Positions 36,205 to 39,801 of a stretch of DNA of 39,801 nucleotides are shown piece after piece. The stretch is from the NCBI GenBank assembly GCA_030446505.1, contig JAUJND010000055.1, positions 1-39,801 of the forward strand. Direction: 5' to 3'. The DNA is from Chroococcidiopsidaceae cyanobacterium YX2bin18. Lineage in GTDB: Bacteria > Cyanobacteriota > Cyanobacteriia > Cyanobacteriales > Chroococcidiopsidaceae. The notes under the pieces are model-generated. The model was not told where the DNA came from, searched no databases, and saw only the letters and a list, made by a program, of their open reading frames with translations. Numbering within the stretch: the stretch's first letter is position 1; each line of letters begins with the position of its first letter. Both the position numbers and the translations under genes were made by a program.

Positions 36205-37590
36205 CTAAGTCTTTAAGAAACTGGATTTGTCAAAGCTAAACTCTTGACCCAAGAAAGAAATAATTTTTTCTGTGTCATCAAAAGCATTTTGCAAACAGGT
36301 TGAAGCTCAGGAGAGGGAGTTATATTAAATAAGATATCCTTACCAACTATTTTAGCTTCTCCCAGTTCAAGCCGTTTAGTCTGAAGATTAATAATTTGCG
36401 GTCTGATTCTCATATTCTTGGCAAAGCTGGAGGTCAGTCAACTGAAGTGAAGGAACAATTTTTTGAAGCTTTTTTAAGAAGAACCTCTTGCCAATTAGAG
36501 GAATATCATAAAGATAATTTTTTTGAGATATTGCCAGATTATTTTTTCCGACAGGATATTGAAGAAGCTGATAAAAGCATTAAGACTGATTCCAACTGTT
36601 CTAAAATAATCGAAAATAGTAGCGTAGTTACGTTTCTCTAATAAGAGAGTAACTTTGGCAGTAGGACCAAATCTAGTCTTACTTGAGTCATGAACTTCTG
36701 AATCTCCATGAATGGCAGCCCAAAGGTATTTTCTTAAGTTGCACGGTATAAACTTTCCCATTAAGAACGCCTGGTGCTAAGTAAAAACTTCCAATACGTC
36801 CAGCAGTGCAAAATCTTTTCCATTAACCTAAAGATTTAGCAAATAGTAAACTATACGCTCCAGTTGCAAAAACAACCACTTTAGCAGCAACCACTCCTCT
36901 GCTAGTATAGATATGGTATAGCTCTCCTTCTTTTTCAAGCCTATTAACCTTTGTTGCCATCATTAAGTCAATTGATTTTGTGGAATGCTCAATTGATTTA
37001 TTTAAAAAAAAGACTTGTAGCTTCTGAAAGTCTATTGTGTAACCGTCTTCATGAAAGAAAGCAAGAAGATCTTATGCAAACGCGCGGTTTTTTACTAAAT
37101 TAGGTTCAATTATTTGAATTTCTTCTCTACTAACCAATCTTAATTTAGGAAATAACAATTTAAATTCTTTGTATCTCTGCTGAAGCTCCTCCATCTGTTT
37201 TTTTCCTACAGCTAAAACCATTTTGTGATATTTACTATAAGTTTGTTGCTGCGGGTCGTTTTTTAAAATGTAGTTTTTAACTAAATCAGCAGCCCTTCTC
37301 ACTGTCTGAGCTTTTTTCAAAGTGTAATTTGTTTCTATATCTCCAAAATGGAGAGTCTGACTATTACTATTCTTATGAGAATTGACTAAAGCAACTTCTT
37401 GGTATTTTTCGATTAAAACAATATTATTTATGTTGGTATAATTGCTCAAGCTATAGAGCAAGGCAGTTCCAGATATACCGCCACCAATGATAGCTACTTC
37501 ATAGATATTATTTTCAGATTGTGCTATGTGTTGATTACTATGTTGATTACTATATGGAAGTTCCGAGCTATTTTGATTAATTGTCATCAC
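36205..37590 (-). pseudogene. mqo: Malate:quinone oxidoreductase, decayed
   Basis: MQO is a membrane-associated FAD enzyme that oxidises malate to oxaloacetate and passes electrons to quinone. At the 37590 end the N terminus has the dinucleotide-fold motif VAIIGGGISGTALLYSLSNY. NSQTLHFGDIETNYTLKKA and LRLVSREEIQIIEPNLVKNR follow. An in-frame TAA replaces a codon in RAFA*DLLAFFHEDG, then the gene is frameshifted: YTIDFQKL, VVAAKVVVFATGAYSLLFAK. The final piece includes RPQIINLQTKRLELGEAKIV and LFNITPSP with CLQNAFDD, ending FSFDKSSFLKT at 36205. Nonsense and indel mutations are both present and several segments are poorly conserved, so decay is real here. It is AT-richer than its neighbours, which hints at transfer. 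Confidence 0.82.
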
Positions 37591-38053
37591 GAGCTTTCCC
37601 TTAAGTCAATTTAGTTAAGCTTGTATTCAAAATATGAGTTACATAACACTATTTTCTTATAAAGTTACTAACTTAAGAAAGTAGATTTTGTAGTTTATCT
37701 AGCTGAATGTGAGCCTGAATGTATAGTTGTATAAAGAAGCTCACCGTAACTACATATATTGTTATTGGATTTACATAAAAGAGTAGGAAAAATGGCTTAA
37801 AACAGTCTCACAGCTTGCATTTTATGTCGGTCTCGATAGGAGTAACGTAGCGTGAAAGGCTCTGCTGCGTATCAAAAGCAGACTACTCCCTTGACCTTTC
37901 TTGATTACGCCTGGGCTGTCGCTACGAGGTAATTCATAGATTAAAAATAAATACTGTAACGAATTTTACAAAATGTTTGTTTTCTTTATAAAAGAGTCTA
38001 GACTACATATAGATATTGGGTTTGCGGAAATACCGTAATTGCGAGAAGACAGT
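37591..38053. other. Intergenic region between mqo remnant and gdhA
   Basis: This 463-bp stretch lies between divergent genes and should include the gdhA promoter. No coding frame was found. Short complementary words (AGTAACGTAGCG and CGCTACGAGG, 37841-37930) hint at a secondary structure, but I cannot assign it. Confidence 0.45.
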
Positions 38054-39340
38054 ATGGTTTCACCGTCGCTGCTACCACTGGAGGCTCCAACGCCAGCACA
38101 CATCTGCCCCTTCGACCAAACCTGTAGCTATCTAGAGCAGGCGGCGCGAGAGTTACAGCTCGACCAAGGTTTGCTGGCAATCCTGAGTAACCCCCGCAAG
38201 GTAGTCACCGTCTCAATCCCTGTGAAACTGGATAGTGGTGAAGTGCAGGTTTTGGCAGGACATCGGGTGCAGCACTGTGATGTTCTAGGTCCCTACAAAG
38301 GTGGACTTCGTTACCACCCAGCTGTAACACTGCGAGAGGTGTCAGCCCTGGCAATGCTCATGACCTGGAAATGTGCGCTGCTAGGCATTCCCTACGGTGG
38401 TGCTAAGGGAGGAATTGCTTTGGAACCAGCACACTACAACATAGGTGAGCTAGAACGGATTACTCGTCGCTACACCAGCGAGTTAATCAAAGATATTGGA
38501 CCAGAAGTGGACATTCCTGCACCAGATATGGGTACTTCTGCCCGTGAGATGGCTTGGATAATGGATACCTACTCAATGAATATTGGACACGCTGTGCCGG
38601 GAGTTGTCACCGGCAAGCCAATTTCAATTGGTGGCTCTCGAGGACGAGAACTTGCGACTGGACGTGGCGTGATGATTATTGTCCGCGAGGCTCTGGCAGA
38701 GAGAGGTAAGTCACTTGTTGGAGCGCGAGTAGTTATTCAAGGCTTTGGGAATGTAGGGAGCGCTGCGGCTTTATTACTGCATCAAGCTGGAGCTAAAATT
38801 CTGGCTGTTTCAACGGGTTCAGGCGGCATCTTTGCAGAAGCAGGTCTAGACATCCCAGCTTTGAAAGTCTATGCTGTGGCAAACAGTAAGCGGATTGCCG
38901 TCCCTGAAGCAGTACCAATTACGAACGCTGAACTACTAACTCTGCCCTGCGACGTTCTGATTCCAGCAGCCTTGGAAAACCAGATCACTCACGAAAATGT
39001 GAATCAGATCCAAGCATCAATTGTTGCAGAAGCTGCTAATGGACCAGTAACTCTGGAGGCAGACCAAGCGCTCTTAGCGCAGGGTGTGACGGTGTTACCA
39101 GACATCTTGACTAATGCCGGAGGGGTGGTTGTAAGTTACCTGGAGTGGGTACAAGGTCTTTCCTACGTGTTTTGGGATGAGGAGCGTGTCAACCGAGAAA
39201 TGGAAGCCTTAATGGTATATGCCTACCGCCACGTCGTTCAGGAGTCGAAGGTGCGGCAGGTTTCTCTGCGGATGGCGGCTTACACGCTAGGCGTAGGTCG
39301 CATTGCTCAGGCACTTACTGACCGAGGTCTGTATCCTTAA
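38054..39340 (+). CDS. gdhA: Glutamate (Glu/Leu/Phe/Val) dehydrogenase
   Basis: GDH reversibly aminates 2-oxoglutarate to glutamate with NAD(P)H, in the cytosol as a hexamer. The frame is open from TTG 38039, but ATG 38054 with GAGAAGA in front is preferred (MVSPSLLPLEAP, about 428 residues). Seen: GYR-like substrate region HRVQHCDVLGPYKGGLRYHP; the catalytic Lys in GIPYGGAKGGI; APDMGTSAREMAW; the nucleotide-binding GxGxxG in VVIQGFGNVGSAAALLL; and AAEAANGPVTLEAD plus LPDILTNAGGVVVSYLEWVQ. It is intact. Together with nrtP it makes two nitrogen-assimilation genes within 8 kb. Confidence 0.95.
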   Translation: MVSPSLLPLEAPTPAHICPFDQTCSYLEQAARELQLDQGLLAILSNPRKVVTVSIPVKLDSGEVQVLAGHRVQHCDVLGPYKGGLRYHPAVTLREVSALAMLMTWKCALLGIPYGGAKGGIALEPAHYNIGELERITRRYTSELIKDIGPEVDIPAPDMGTSAREMAWIMDTYSMNIGHAVPGVVTGKPISIGGSRGRELATGRGVMIIVREALAERGKSLVGARVVIQGFGNVGSAAALLLHQAGAKILAVSTGSGGIFAEAGLDIPALKVYAVANSKRIAVPEAVPITNAELLTLPCDVLIPAALENQITHENVNQIQASIVAEAANGPVTLEADQALLAQGVTVLPDILTNAGGVVVSYLEWVQGLSYVFWDEERVNREMEALMVYAYRHVVQESKVRQVSLRMAAYTLGVGRIAQALTDRGLYP

Positions 39341-39717
39341 GCAGTGCCAAGATACTGACCAAGACCTTATACCCAAGCGAAAATGGTAGCTGCTTCTAGG
39401 TGCTTATTAAGTTGATTTTAGCAGGCGCTCTTTATTCATCGTCCAAGTGCATTTGATACCTCAATTGGCAAATAGTTCCTAAAGTAGCCCAAATTATGCA
39501 TTAAGTGTATCTGTCTGTATCTTGTCCGCTGGAAATTAATAATATGTCTCGTGCATCATGATAAAACTCGCTGCCTCCCACTAGTACTGCTCCTGTTCTC
39601 CAAGCAGTAGACCTAGCAAAACTTCTATCAAAGGTATTTCTAATGCTTGCTGCAACTGCCTTAGAGAAACTACCTTAGTGTCACTCTGCTGCATCTAGAG
39701 AGCGATCGCCTTCTACA
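39341..39717. other. Gene-free stretch downstream of gdhA
   Basis: No coding frame, RNA or terminator is recognised in these 377 bp. Confidence 0.4.
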
Positions 39718-39801
39718 AAGTTTAACTTGAAGGAGCATGGCGTAGAGGTCACCATAGCAGAAGTAGAACCAGCTTGGCAAAACGGCTATGCAGAACGGTT
39801 A
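39718..39801 (+). mobile_element. Fragment of an integrase-core (rve) transposase, running off the edge
   Basis: In the frame ending at 39801 the sequence reads FNLKEHGVEVTIAEVEPAWQ, then NGYAERL. The W-Q-N-G-Y-A-E-R-L phrase contains the third acidic residue (E) of the DDE integrase core and is typical of IS3-like transposases. Only about 28 residues lie in the window. Confidence 0.7.

Noticed and set aside
36396..36641. 81-codon plus-strand frame
   Set aside because: It is the antisense of the decayed mqo gene.

Overview
This window is cyanobacterial chromosome. The HIP1 octamer GCGATCGC and its core GCGATCGC-like variants recur throughout. The gene content fits this: MacAB/DevBCA-like exporter, NtcA-type promoter ahead of an NNP nitrate permease, cyanobacterial-type ScpA, SpeA and PdxH. 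Many proteins resemble filamentous or Chroococcidiopsis-like cyanobacteria, but I cannot fix the genus from sequence alone. No rRNA, tRNA or CRISPR array was seen.

Layout. Bases 1-8 kb are mostly intact: the tail of a NACHT-type protein, a secreted glycine-zipper protein, a DUF924 protein, a TPR protein, a three-gene adaptor/permease/ATPase exporter, a coiled-coil protein and crcB. From 8.1 to 14.3 kb almost every gene carries frameshifts (TerC-like, ndk, speA, a sugar-phosphate nucleotidyltransferase, scpA). Bases 14.4-17.1 kb are intact again (AI-2E-type permease, pdxH, an AlkB-like oxygenase). From 17.4 to 22.8 kb lie frameshifted mrdA, a broken class A beta-lactamase-like gene, and a broken two-gene ATPase/nuclease pair that looks like a dead defence module. 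At 23.2-25 kb a duplicated NlpC/P60 5' end flanks a MazF-type toxin-antitoxin pair. A frameshifted glycosyltransferase and MFS transporter follow. At 27.6-29.0 kb an IS1-family element has a 208-bp internal tandem duplication and a foreign MITE inserted in its transposase with a 4-bp target duplication.

The 29.9-31.8 kb stretch is the best functional unit: a canonical NtcA box (GTA-N8-TAC, 22 nt, TAN3T), an undescribed 49-codon ORF, then the nitrate permease nrtP. To its right lie a frameshifted ClC channel, an IS5 remnant, decayed phytanoyl-CoA dioxygenase and GH43 remnants, a decayed malate:quinone oxidoreductase, an intact glutamate dehydrogenase (another nitrogen gene), and a transposase fragment running off the right edge.

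The dominant theme is gene decay and mobile-element activity. Many breaks are single-base indels in otherwise well conserved proteins, including normally essential genes (mrdA, scpA), so sequencing or assembly indels must be considered. In-frame nonsense changes, missing segments, IS and MITE insertions and tandem duplications argue that at least part of the decay is real.
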